Part shown: piece after piece, positions 1 to 5,803 of the stretch
Layout: the number at the start of each line of letters is the position of its first letter
How positions within the stretch are numbered: the stretch's first letter is position 1
Source: an uncultured Actinomycetes bacterium
GTDB taxonomy: Bacteria > Actinomycetota > Acidimicrobiia > Acidimicrobiales > Acidimicrobilacustridaceae
NCBI GenBank assembly: GCA_945957335.1
Contig: CAMFLJ010000208.1
Location: forward strand, 1-6,755
Direction of reading: 5' to 3'
Length of the DNA stretch: 6,755 nucleotides
Notes under the pieces: model-generated
Seen by the model: the letters and a program-made list of their open reading frames with translations, nothing else
Database searches by the model: none
Told to the model about the DNA's origin: nothing
Program-made: the position numbers and the translations under genes

Positions 1-316
1 GCGAGGCTCCGAGGAGGAACGCGACCGTGGCGGACCCGAGGAAGATCACGCCGACCGACGCGGCAAAGCGCGGCGGGCGGGGGTCCTCGAGCTCGTCCGG
101 CGGCGACAGGCGGGGCTTGATGACGTCACGGTAGAAGCGCAGGACCGGGCCCCAGTCGGGCCCGAAGGCGGCACCGAGGAACAGCACCACGGCGAAGAGC
201 GGCGCGACCCACTCCTGCTGGAACACGAGCCCGAGCACGAGCGCGGTGGCGAGCACGGCCTGGTTCGTGCGGGGACCGCGGGGGTCGATCGGGGCGGGAG
301 CGTCGGTGCCGGCCAT
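1..316 (-). CDS. DUF4395 family integral membrane protein (5' part; C-terminus outside window)
   Basis: This frame is open from an ATG whose first base is 316 down to the window edge, giving 105 residues. The translation has the layout I associate with DUF4395: an N-terminal DPRGPRTNQ motif (residues 11-19), a hydrophobic stretch at about 20-52 (one or two membrane segments), an amphipathic FYRDVIKPRL segment at about 61-70, the hallmark ELEDPRPPRFA at about 75-85, and a further hydrophobic segment from about 86. The family is usually around 140-150 residues, so some 40 C-terminal residues are missing. Its biochemical role is unknown; relatives often lie near thioredoxin- or rhodanese-type redox genes, which cannot be checked here. 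An in-frame ATG at 328 is possible, but a promoter with its -10 at 324-329 favours a leaderless start at 316. Family call fairly secure; function unknown. Confidence 0.82.
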   Translation of the reverse strand, partial: MAGTDAPAPIDPRGPRTNQAVLATALVLGLVFQQEWVAPLFAVVLFLGAAFGPDWGPVLRFYRDVIKPRLSPPDELEDPRPPRFAASVGVIFLGSATVAFLLGAS

Positions 317-323
317 GTCGATC

Positions 324-352
324 AGCATAAACCCGACAAAGCCGATCGACAA
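324..352 (-). promoter_or_regulatory. Putative sigma70-type promoter of the DUF4395 gene, leaderless
   Basis: Read on the minus strand there is TTGTCG (347-352) as a -35 and TATGCT (324-329) as a -10, separated by exactly 17 nt. Transcription would begin about 7 nt past the -10, which is the A of the ATG at 316. No Shine-Dalgarno sequence precedes that ATG. The -35 lies inside a perfect 12-bp palindrome (347-358), so an operator may overlap it. Inferred from sequence only. Confidence 0.5.
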
Positions 353-359
353 TTGTCGG
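333..359. repeat. Palindrome and inverted CCGACAA/TTGTCGG repeat upstream of DUF4395 gene
   Basis: CGACAATTGTCG at 347-358 is a perfect 12-bp palindrome. A further CCGACAA at 333-339 makes an inverted pair with TTGTCGG at 353-359. The half-site therefore occurs three times in 27 bp, overlapping the -35 and spacer of the putative promoter. It is AT-richer than its surroundings. This is consistent with a repressor operator, but no known factor is recognised. Confidence 0.4.
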
Positions 360-365
360 TTCCGG

Positions 366-401
366 GCTCCGCCTCCCTGCTCCCCGACCCGCAGGCGGGG
401 C
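366..401 (-). terminator. Hairpin just after the RNA methyltransferase stop codon (possible terminator)
   Basis: GCTCCGCCT (366-374) pairs with AGGCGGGGC (393-401), nine positions with one imperfect pair; a smaller CCCCG/CGGGG hairpin lies inside the loop. It starts directly next to the methyltransferase stop codon (402-404) and precedes the independent promoter of the DUF4395 gene. There is no U-tract, which is common for terminator-like hairpins in GC-rich genomes, so terminator function is inferred. Confidence 0.4.
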
Positions 402-1685
402 TCAGGCGCGGTCGAAGCGGGTGACGACCTCGGTGTGGTGGGTGTGGGGGAACAGGTCGACCAGCACCGACTCGACCGGTCGGTAGCCGACGGCGGCGAG
501 AAGGGCGGCGTCACGGCCGGCCGAGGCCGGGTCGCAGCTCACCAGCATCACCCGCGACGCTCCGGCCGAGGCGAGGACGTGGACCGCGGCGCGACCGAGG
601 CCGGAGCGCGAGGGGTCGGCGACGACGAGGTCGGACCGGGGTGCCCGCAGGTGCTCGATGGTGGTGGCCACCACCTTGGCGTCGAGGTCGGCGAGGTTGT
701 GGCGGGCGTCGGCCACCGACGAGCGGTTGCGCTCGGCGGCCACTGTGCGCCAGCCGGGCACGCCGTCGAGCAGCGCCCCGGAGAAGAGCCCCACCCCGGC
801 GTAGGCGTCGAGCAGGGTGCGGGGCCGGCCGGGGCGGCCGGGCTCGGCCAGGAGGTCGGCCGACATCGAGCGCACCACGTCGACCAGCGCAGCGGCGCCG
901 TCGGGGCGGGTCTGGAAGAACGACTCGGCCGAGATGCGCCACCGGCGCCCCGCGACCTCGTCGTGGATCCAGGCGCGGCGCCCGGCCTCGAGCTCGTCGG
1001 CGCCCACCACGAGCACGTCGGGAGGCAGGACCACGCCTTCGGCGGTGGGCATGGCGATGGCCATGCGCTCGCCGGTGGCGGCGCCGACGCGCAGCACGAC
1101 CTCGTCGGCGGCGCCGAAGTCGCCCTCGTGCACGAGCTCGTCGATCAGCGGGTGGGCCACCAGGCAGTGGTCGATGCCCACCACGTCGTGGCTCTCGGCC
1201 CGGCGCAGGCCGGCCCGTCCCTCGACGACGGCCACCCGCAGCGTGGTGCGGAAGCCCCACGGCGCCAGCGGGGGCCCGGGGGTGACGACGGGCTCGGCGA
1301 TGCGGCCGAGACGACGCAGCGAGTCGGCGACGAGGTCGATCTTGGCGCCGACCTGCGCGGTGGTGTCGAGGTCCTGGAGGTCGCACCCGCCGCACCCCTC
1401 GGCCACGTGCGGGCATCGGGGGCGCACCCGGTCCGGAGAGGCCCACAGGCGGCGCCGCACCACACCGCGCAGCGCGCCCTTGCGGGGTCGCACCTCGACC
1501 TCGACCTGCTCGCCCGGGAGGGCGCCGGAGACGAGCACCACCCGGCCATCGGGGTGGCGGGCGATGGCCTCTCCCCCGGCGACCAGGCGGTCGGCGACGA
1601 GGGTCACCACCTCGGCGCCGGCGGGGCCCCGGGAAGGGCTCGACGCCTCGCCGTGGTCGGCCTCGGACGGGGGGAGGTCGGTCAC
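402..1685 (-). CDS. Class I SAM-dependent RNA (uracil-5-)methyltransferase, TrmA/RumA (RlmD-like) family with TRAM domain
   Basis: This 427-residue protein starts with GTG at 1685. Residues about 24-80 fit a TRAM RNA-binding domain. Cysteines C91, C98, C101 (in CGGC) and C174 match the four [4Fe-4S] ligands of RumA/RlmD. The methyltransferase part shows SFFQ (255-258), SAM-binding motif DAYAGVGLFS (293-302), DPSRSGL (357-363), the nucleophilic cysteine in SCDP (C384), and a C-terminal FPHTHHTE with E419 as likely general base. By family knowledge it transfers a methyl group from SAM to C5 of a uridine in rRNA or tRNA in the cytoplasm; the exact target cannot be read from sequence. The gene is divergent from rpe with 57 nt between starts. 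A TACGCT -10 ends 6 nt before the GTG, suggesting a leaderless mRNA. Family certain; target site unknown. Confidence 0.93.
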   Translation of the reverse strand: MTDLPPSEADHGEASSPSRGPAGAEVVTLVADRLVAGGEAIARHPDGRVVLVSGALPGEQVEVEVRPRKGALRGVVRRRLWASPDRVRPRCPHVAEGCGGCDLQDLDTTAQVGAKIDLVADSLRRLGRIAEPVVTPGPPLAPWGFRTTLRVAVVEGRAGLRRAESHDVVGIDHCLVAHPLIDELVHEGDFGAADEVVLRVGAATGERMAIAMPTAEGVVLPPDVLVVGADELEAGRRAWIHDEVAGRRWRISAESFFQTRPDGAAALVDVVRSMSADLLAEPGRPGRPRTLLDAYAGVGLFSGALLDGVPGWRTVAAERNRSSVADARHNLADLDAKVVATTIEHLRAPRSDLVVADPSRSGLGRAAVHVLASAGASRVMLVSCDPASAGRDAALLAAVGYRPVESVLVDLFPHTHHTEVVTRFDRA

Positions 1686-1691
1686 CCGGGC

Positions 1692-1709
1692 AGCGTAGGC
1701 GGGTATCGT
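1692..1709. promoter_or_regulatory. Back-to-back -10 elements of the methyltransferase (minus) and rpe (plus)
   Basis: In the 57-nt divergent spacer, TACGCT on the minus strand (1692-1697) ends 6 nt before the GTG at 1685, and TATCGT on the plus strand (1704-1709) lies about 34 nt before the rpe ATG. They are only 6 bp apart. No good -35 hexamer is visible for either, so these are candidate -10 elements judged by position and TANNNT form alone. Confidence 0.35.
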
Positions 1710-1742
1710 CCGGACGCCCCGTCACTCGTCGCGAAGGTTCCC

Positions 1743-2432
1743 ATGTCACCCGCGCCCCGCTCAGTGGAGATCGCCCCCTCCGTCCTGCCCGCCGACTTCG
1801 CCAACCTCGGCGACGCCTGCGTCGAGCTCGAGAAGGCGGGTGTCGACCGCATCCAGTGGGACGTGATGGACGGCAACTTCGTGCCGAACCTCACCTTCGG
1901 CGCCGACGTGATCGCGTCGTGCCGGCCGCTCGTCGAGGTGCCCTTCGAGGCCCACCTCATGGTCACCGAGCCCACCTGGATCCTCGACACCATGGTCGAG
2001 GCCGGCTGCCGCCTGCTGATCGTGCACGCCGAGGCCTGCCGCCACCTCCACAGCACGCTGGGCCGCATCCGCGACCTCGGCGCCGCCGCCGCGGTGGCCC
2101 TCAACCCGGCCACGCCGGTCGAGGCCGTCGAGCACGTCCTCGACCTCGTCGAGATGGTGCTGGTGATGACCGTCAACCCCGGCTTCGGGGGCCAGGCCTA
2201 CATCCCCACCATGGAGCCCAAGATCGCCCAGCTCCGGCGCCTCGTCGTCGAGCGCGGCCTCGACGTCGACATCGAGGTCGACGGCGGCATCGGACCGGCC
2301 ACCATCGCCGGTGCGGCGGCGGCCGGCGCCAACGTGCTCGTGGCCGGCAGCTCGCTGTTCCGCGACCCCGAGGGCAAGGCCCACGCCGTCACCGAGCTCC
2401 GCGAGCTCGCCACCCGCGCCCAGGGGGCCTGA
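1743..2432 (+). CDS. rpe: Ribulose-phosphate 3-epimerase
   Basis: This is a full-length 229-residue (beta/alpha)8 barrel enzyme that interconverts D-ribulose 5-phosphate and D-xylulose 5-phosphate in the pentose phosphate pathway (cytoplasm). Diagnostic motifs: IAPSVLPADFANL (residues 10-22), WDVMDGNFVPNLTFG (39-53), FEAHLMV (68-74), MTVNPGFGGQ (142-151), the acid/base EVDGGI with D180, and phosphate-binding AGSSLF (201-206). The two catalytic aspartates are D40 and D180, and H71 is a metal ligand. The usual first metal ligand, His in the HxDVMDG motif, is Gln38 here. The ATG at 1743 is preceded by GAAGG (1733-1737) with 5-nt spacing, and the N-terminus matches family length, so the long upstream open frame is not coding. 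The next gene follows 8 nt after the stop, implying an operon. Confidence 0.97.
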   Translation: MSPAPRSVEIAPSVLPADFANLGDACVELEKAGVDRIQWDVMDGNFVPNLTFGADVIASCRPLVEVPFEAHLMVTEPTWILDTMVEAGCRLLIVHAEACRHLHSTLGRIRDLGAAAAVALNPATPVEAVEHVLDLVEMVLVMTVNPGFGGQAYIPTMEPKIAQLRRLVVERGLDVDIEVDGGIGPATIAGAAAAGANVLVAGSSLFRDPEGKAHAVTELRELATRAQGA

Positions 2433-2435
2433 GGG
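2431..2435 (+). promoter_or_regulatory. Shine-Dalgarno overlapping the rpe stop codon
   Basis: GAGGG begins inside the rpe TGA and stands 5 nt before the GTG at 2441. It fixes the start of the downstream gene and suggests translational coupling to rpe. Confidence 0.6.
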
Positions 2436-2440
2436 CTCCC

Positions 2441-2950
2441 GTGGCCGATGCGCCCCGCCGACGGCTCCGACGGGGCGTCGTCGTCGTGCTGGTCGTCGTG
2501 GTCGTCGCGGCCGTCGCCGTCGGTGCGGTGCTCGTCGTCCGCTCCCGGCAGGTGACGCGCTCGGCGGAGGCGCTGTGCGCGCAGCTCACCACCGCCCAGG
2601 ACCTCGACCAGTCGTTCACCACCCTCGACCCCACCACCCTCGACCCGCAGGTCACCGCTCTGCGCAAGGCGGCGCAGGTGGCGCCGGCGGACATCTCGCC
2701 GTCGGTCGACACGCTCGCCGCCTTCGTCGGCGAGCTGGCCACCGCGGTCGACGACGCCGGCGGTGACCCCACCCAGGCGCTCACCAAGGCGCTCGAGGCC
2801 CGCCAGGACCGCGTCGACGCCGTCACCGCCGCCGGCACCGCCGTGCAGGGCTGGGCCGCCGCCAACTGCGGCCTCGACCTGGGCCGCACCGGCACCACCA
2901 CCACGACGGCCCCCTCGACGACGACGGCCCCGTCGGGGACCACCCGCTAG
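2441..2950 (+). CDS. Hypothetical membrane-anchored extracytoplasmic protein with Thr-rich tail
   Basis: No family is recognised for this 169-residue protein. It starts with a short basic N-terminus (RRRLRR, residues 6-11), then one very hydrophobic valine-rich membrane segment (about 13-33) followed by RSR. This predicts a single-pass anchor or uncleaved signal with the rest outside the cell; no lipobox cysteine is present. The outer domain (about 40-148) reads as helical and alanine-rich, with only two cysteines, C46 (ALCAQL) and C143 (ANCGL), near its two ends, probably forming a disulfide. The last ~20 residues are a low-complexity Thr/Pro/Ser tail (150-169) like the linkers of secreted actinobacterial proteins. 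The GTG start is supported by GAGGG at 5-nt spacing. Coupling to rpe suggests co-expression, but I infer no shared function. Confidence 0.82.
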   Translation: MADAPRRRLRRGVVVVLVVVVVAAVAVGAVLVVRSRQVTRSAEALCAQLTTAQDLDQSFTTLDPTTLDPQVTALRKAAQVAPADISPSVDTLAAFVGELATAVDDAGGDPTQALTKALEARQDRVDAVTAAGTAVQGWAAANCGLDLGRTGTTTTTAPSTTTAPSGTTR

Positions 2951-2959
2951 GGCGGTCCC
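2936..2959 (+). terminator. Hairpin overlapping the stop codon, end of the rpe unit
   Basis: GGGACC-A-CCC (2936-2945) pairs with GGG-C-GGTCCC (2950-2959): nine G-C/A-T pairs with one A/C mismatch and a four-base GCTA loop containing most of the TAG stop. No T-run follows. It lies between two convergent genes (this one and clpP), where a terminator is expected. Probably terminator-like or an mRNA 3' end stabiliser. Confidence 0.5.
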
Positions 2960-3003
2960 GGCGGGGCCGGGGTCCGTGCTGCTCTGTCGGTGGGCGCTGC
3001 GGG

Positions 3004-3606
3004 CTAGGAGAGCTCGCCGCGCCGGCTGATGACGTGGTCGATCACGCCGTAGGCCTTGGCCTGCTCGGCGGTGAACCAGCGGTCGCGCTCGGAGTCCTGC
3101 TCGATCTGCTCGACCGGCTGGCCCGAGTGGTGGGCGATGCGCTCGGCCATGAGCCGCTTGATGTAGGCCATCTGCTCGGCCTGGATGGCGATGTCGGACG
3201 CCTGGCCCTGAACGCCACCGAGGGGCTGGTGCATCATGATGCGGCTGTGGGGCAGGGAGTAGCGCTTGCCCGCGGCGCCGGCGGTGAGCAGGAACTGCCC
3301 CATCGAGGCGGCCAGGCCCATGCAGATGGTGCCCACGTCGGGGGCCACGAACTGCATGGTGTCGTAGATCGCCATGCCGGCGGTGACCGAGCCACCGGGC
3401 GAGTTGATGTAGAGCCAGATGTCGCGCTCGGGGTCCTCGCCCTCGAGGTAGAGCAGCTGGGCGACGAGCTGGTTGGCCACGTTGTCGTTGACGTCGCTCC
3501 CGAGGACCACGATGCGGTCCTTCAGCAGCATCCGGAAGATGTCCGAGCCCGGATCGGCGATGGAGGCGGCGGCGGCCACCTGCGGTGCGAGCGGGGGATG
3601 CTGCAT
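3004..3606 (-). CDS. clpP: ATP-dependent Clp protease proteolytic subunit, ClpP1-like
   Basis: This 200-residue serine peptidase (family S14) forms the barrel-shaped core of the cytoplasmic Clp protease, degrading proteins unfolded by ClpX or ClpC ATPases. The catalytic triad is visible: S101 in AASMGQF, H126 in MMHQPLG, and D175 in SERDRWF. Their spacing (25 and 49 residues) equals that of E. coli ClpP. Oxyanion-region INSPGGS is at 68-74 and the head-domain MHQPLGGVQGQASDIAIQ at 125-142. The sequence resembles mycobacterial ClpP1 more than ClpP2. The ATG at 3606 has a strong AAGGAG (3611-3616) 4 nt upstream. Residues about 1-18 may be a short propeptide. Unlike the usual actinobacterial clpP1-clpP2-clpX layout, it stands alone: its 3' end faces the rpe unit and its 5' side faces a divergent dehydrogenase. 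Confidence 0.97.
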   Translation of the reverse strand: MQHPPLAPQVAAAASIADPGSDIFRMLLKDRIVVLGSDVNDNVANQLVAQLLYLEGEDPERDIWLYINSPGGSVTAGMAIYDTMQFVAPDVGTICMGLAASMGQFLLTAGAAGKRYSLPHSRIMMHQPLGGVQGQASDIAIQAEQMAYIKRLMAERIAHHSGQPVEQIEQDSERDRWFTAEQAKAYGVIDHVISRRGELS

Positions 3607-3621
3607 CGGTCTCCTTCCAGC

Positions 3622-3635
3622 GGCCCTCTGGGGCC
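3622..3635 (-). repeat. Small hairpin in the clpP 5' leader
   Basis: GGCCC (3622-3626) and GGGCC (3631-3635) form a 5-bp stem with a 4-nt loop, 5 nt upstream of the clpP Shine-Dalgarno sequence. It would be in the clpP leader RNA. A regulatory role is possible, but such short GC hairpins are common at this base composition. Confidence 0.25.
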
Positions 3636-3711
3636 GGTGCCAACAGTTCAGGGGGCGGGTGGCCCCGGGTGGGCAGGCTACAGGGCGGCTCCGCCCGTCC
3701 GGCGCGCCGCC

Positions 3712-3717
3712 TACCGT
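3712..3717 (+). promoter_or_regulatory. Candidate -10 for a leaderless dehydrogenase transcript
   Basis: TACCGT (TANNNT type) ends 7 nt before the GTG at 3725, so transcription would start at that codon. No matching -35 and no Shine-Dalgarno sequence are seen. It supports choosing 3725 over the in-frame GTG at 3716, which overlaps the hexamer. Confidence 0.35.
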
Positions 3718-3724
3718 GAGCGCC

Positions 3725-4804
3725 GTGCAGGCCTCCGCAGCGGTGTTCGACGGTGAGCGGCTGATCGTGGTCGACGACCTCGAGGTGCCTCCACCCGGGC
3801 CGGGCGAGGTCACCGTCCGGGTGCTGGCGTCGGGCATCTGCCACAGCGACCTGAACGTGATCGACGGGGCCAGGCCGGTGCCGCCTCCGGTCGTGCTGGG
3901 CCACGAGGGGGCCGGCGTCGTGGAGGTCGTCGGGCCCGAGGTCGAGGGCTGGGCGCCCGGCGACGAGGTCGTGCTGCACGGCCTCACGCCGTGCGGGACG
4001 TGCCGCCCGTGCCGGCTGGGCCACCCCACCGCGTGTGCCCAGGCCTTCGGGCGCGGGGCCACACCGTTCCGCCTCCACGGCACGCCGGTGCGCTCCTACG
4101 CCAACGTCTCGTCGTTCGCCGAGCGCACCACCGTGCGGGCGTCGCAGCTTGTGCCGGCCGTGGGCCTCTCCCCCGTCACCGGCTGCCTGCTGGGCTGTGC
4201 GGTGTCGACCGGCGTGGGGGTGGTCCGCAACGTGGCCGGGGTGGCCGCCGGCGACCACGTGGCGGTGATCGGCGTGGGCGGCATCGGCACCAACGCGATC
4301 CGCGCCGCGGCACTGGCCGGTGCCATGGTGACCGCGGTCGATCTCGACCCCACCCGCGAGGCCCTGGCCCTCGAGCGCGGCGCCGGTCGATTCCTCACCG
4401 CCGCGGCCGTCGCCGGCACCGCCGGCCTGGCGGGCACCTTCGACGTGGTGGTCGAGTGCAGCGGCTCCCCCGCCGCCATCGAGTCCGCGCTGGCCCTCAC
4501 CGCCCCGGGCGGCACCACCGCCCTGGTCGGCCTGCCTCCCGTCGGCGGCACCGTGCCCCTCGACGTCGGCGCGCTCATGGCCGGGCGCCGGGTCGTGGGC
4601 AGCCTGAACGGCGACACGCTGCCCGACCGCGACCTCCCCGTCCTCGTCGCCCAGGCCCGCGACGGCTCCCTCGCCCTCGACGAGCTGGTCTCGGGCGTCT
4701 GGCCGCTGGAGGCGATCGACGACGCCGTCGCCGCCGTGCGCGCCGGCGAGGTGGTGCGGGCCGTGCTCGACCTGTCCGACGGCCGCGTGCAGGCCGACCG
4801 TTAG
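3725..4804 (+). CDS. Zinc-dependent medium-chain alcohol dehydrogenase, class III-like
   Basis: This 359-residue NAD(P)-dependent medium-chain dehydrogenase has a GroES-like N-terminal domain (about 20-150) and a Rossmann domain (about 165-300). Catalytic zinc ligands fit C39 (GICHSD), H60/E61 (LGHEGAG) and C158 (GCAVSTG). Structural zinc ligands are C90, C93, C96 and C104. The dinucleotide motif is GVGGIG (183-188), and D206 at the end of the second strand argues for NAD rather than NADP. The C-terminal pattern (LNGDTLPDRDLPVLV..., ending EVVRAVLDL) resembles class III-like enzymes, including mycothiol-dependent formaldehyde dehydrogenase (MscR), but the substrate cannot be assigned. The start is chosen at the GTG at 3725 because the protein then begins with the family-typical strand; 3716 is an alternative adding three residues. 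tRNA-Leu follows 15 nt after the stop. Confidence 0.92.
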   Translation: MQASAAVFDGERLIVVDDLEVPPPGPGEVTVRVLASGICHSDLNVIDGARPVPPPVVLGHEGAGVVEVVGPEVEGWAPGDEVVLHGLTPCGTCRPCRLGHPTACAQAFGRGATPFRLHGTPVRSYANVSSFAERTTVRASQLVPAVGLSPVTGCLLGCAVSTGVGVVRNVAGVAAGDHVAVIGVGGIGTNAIRAAALAGAMVTAVDLDPTREALALERGAGRFLTAAAVAGTAGLAGTFDVVVECSGSPAAIESALALTAPGGTTALVGLPPVGGTVPLDVGALMAGRRVVGSLNGDTLPDRDLPVLVAQARDGSLALDELVSGVWPLEAIDDAVAAVRAGEVVRAVLDLSDGRVQADR

Positions 4805-4807
4805 GGT
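4802..4807 (+). promoter_or_regulatory. Possible -10 of tRNA-Leu inside the dehydrogenase stop codon
   Basis: TAGGGT matches TANNNT and begins at the TAG stop, 12 nt before the mature tRNA 5' end, a plausible distance for a short tRNA leader. No good -35 is seen 16-18 nt upstream, so co-transcription with the dehydrogenase is the alternative. Confidence 0.25.
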
Positions 4808-4819
4808 TGGCGGCGCCAC

Positions 4820-4906
4820 GCGGGCGTGGCGGAACTGGCAGACGCGCCGGGTTTAGGTCCCGGTGTCCTCACGGACCTGGGGGTTCGAGTCCCCCCGCCC
4901 GCACCA
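4820..4906 (+). tRNA. tRNA-Leu (anticodon UAG)
   Basis: The full class II cloverleaf can be folded by eye. The acceptor stem GCGGGCG (4820-4826) pairs perfectly with CGCCCGC (4896-4902). The anticodon stem CCGGG (4847-4851)/CCCGG (4859-4863) encloses the loop TTTAGGT, giving anticodon TAG at 4854-4856. A long variable arm with TCC/GGA stem follows, as expected for leucine. The T arm is GGGGG-TTCGAGT-CCCCC. Discriminator A4903 is typical of tRNA-Leu, and the CCA end is encoded (4904-4906). It reads CUA and, by wobble, other CUN codons. Confidence 0.98.
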
Positions 4907-4911
4907 GCGGC

Positions 4912-4947
4912 GACCTCACGGGCCGCGTCGGTCCCGACGGTCAGGTC
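4912..4947. terminator. Possible bidirectional terminator between tRNA-Leu and the CPBP protease gene
   Basis: CGTCG (4926-4930) and CGACG (4935-4939) form a hairpin with a GTCC loop, flanked by an outer GACCT (4912-4916)/AGGTC (4943-4947) pair. It sits where two convergent transcripts meet and overlaps the protease stop codon. No T-runs, so weak. Confidence 0.3.
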
Positions 4948-5753
4948 AGGAACAGGCTGAGCACGCCCGCGGTGTTGACCACCGAGTGGGCGACGATCGA
5001 CGGGCCCAGCCGGCCGCCGGCGCGGCGCACGAGCACCGCGAACACGGCGCCGTAGGCGGCGGTGACCCCGACGATGAACAGGCCGTGGACCGGCCCGCCG
5101 GCCGAGTCGAAGTGCAGGGTGCCGAAGAGCAGCGACGAGGCGACGATGCCCACGTTCAGGCCCCAGCGCCGGCCGATGGCCCGCAGCGCGAGGCCCCGGA
5201 AGAACAGCTCCTCGGCGATCGGGGTGAGCACCGCGATCAGCACCCACAGCACGATCCCCTGCCACACCGCCGGGTTGTCGGGCAGGAACTCGCCGTTGCC
5301 GGGCGAGTCCTCACCGGTGACGGCCTTCCAGACGAGCCCGCCCATGGCCGCCACGGCCAGGGCGACGACGCCGCCGAGCAGGCCCCACGCCACGTCGATC
5401 CACTCGATGGCGAGGCCGAAGTCGAGCTTCAGGCTGCGCTGGCCCTTGCGGAGGGTGGCGACGATCGGCCAGCCGACGAAGCCCAGCCACCCGCCGGCGA
5501 GGCTCACGCCGATGGCCCAGATGGGGAGGTCGCCGAGCTTGCCGTCCTGGGCGACGGTGTCGGCGTCGATCACACCCGTCACGAGGAGGGCGACGGCCAC
5601 GGCCGTGCCACCCACCGCGTAGAGCATCAGGCCCCAGAAGATGTCGCCCACGCCCCAGCGGATGACGGGGGTCGGGGCGTAGCCCTCGGGCGCCGGCGGG
5701 AGCGGCGGTGGAGGCGGAAGCGGGGGCAGGGGCGGCGGGACGGCGTCGCTCAC
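4941..5753 (-). CDS. CPBP family intramembrane glutamic endopeptidase (Abi/CaaX protease-like)
   Basis: This 270-residue polytopic membrane protein starts with GTG at 5753. All three CPBP motifs are present: EELFFRG (E181, E182, R186), FGTLH (F210, H214) and HSVVN (H256, N260). In the family these form an intramembrane glutamate-dependent active site (Rce1-like). Hydrophobic segments lie at about 37-60, 78-100, 120-145, 163-183, 200-218, 223-243 and 250-268. Residues 5-22 are almost all proline with some leucine, a disordered cytosolic extension not part of the fold. The substrate is unknown; relatives include CaaX-type proteases, bacteriocin-immunity proteins and regulators of signalling. 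The gene lies 50 nt downstream of the CsoR-family repressor on the same strand and may share its transcript, though a weak CAGACT (5760-5765) lies 6 nt before the GTG as a possible leaderless promoter. Confidence 0.92.
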   Translation of the reverse strand: MSDAVPPPLPPLPPPPPLPPAPEGYAPTPVIRWGVGDIFWGLMLYAVGGTAVAVALLVTGVIDADTVAQDGKLGDLPIWAIGVSLAGGWLGFVGWPIVATLRKGQRSLKLDFGLAIEWIDVAWGLLGGVVALAVAAMGGLVWKAVTGEDSPGNGEFLPDNPAVWQGIVLWVLIAVLTPIAEELFFRGLALRAIGRRWGLNVGIVASSLLFGTLHFDSAGGPVHGLFIVGVTAAYGAVFAVLVRRAGGRLGPSIVAHSVVNTAGVLSLFLT

Positions 5754-5803
5754 CGGGCCAGTCTGCCCGGCCGCCGGGCACGCTCCGGCGCGCCCGGGGC
5801 GGC

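Noticed and set aside
246..1742. Long plus-strand open extension upstream of and in frame with rpe, which could suggest a fusion protein.
   Set aside because: It is antisense to the RNA methyltransferase, has shadow-frame composition, and rpe has its own Shine-Dalgarno, ATG and full family length from 1743.
2476..2510. Run of GTC/GTG repeats resembling a trinucleotide tandem repeat.
   Set aside because: It simply encodes the valine-rich membrane segment; not an independent repeat element.
3683..3696. GGGCGG-CT-CCGCCC dyad between clpP and the dehydrogenase as an operator.
   Set aside because: Pure G/C dyads of this length are expected often at this composition, and no promoter aligns with it convincingly.
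3473..3724. N-terminal extension of the dehydrogenase in the same open frame.
   Set aside because: It overlaps clpP antisense and adds residues not found in the family; GTG 3725 gives normal length.
2198..4819. An 873-codon minus-strand open frame spanning rpe, the hypothetical gene, clpP and the dehydrogenase.
   Set aside because: It is antisense or out of frame to four clear genes and reads as low-complexity Gly/Arg/His/Asp-rich protein, typical of a GC-rich shadow frame.
4820..4906. tRNA-Leu 3' end as an integration (attachment) site for a genomic island.
   Set aside because: No integrase, no direct repeat of the tRNA 3' end and no foreign-looking genes follow; the next genes are ordinary.
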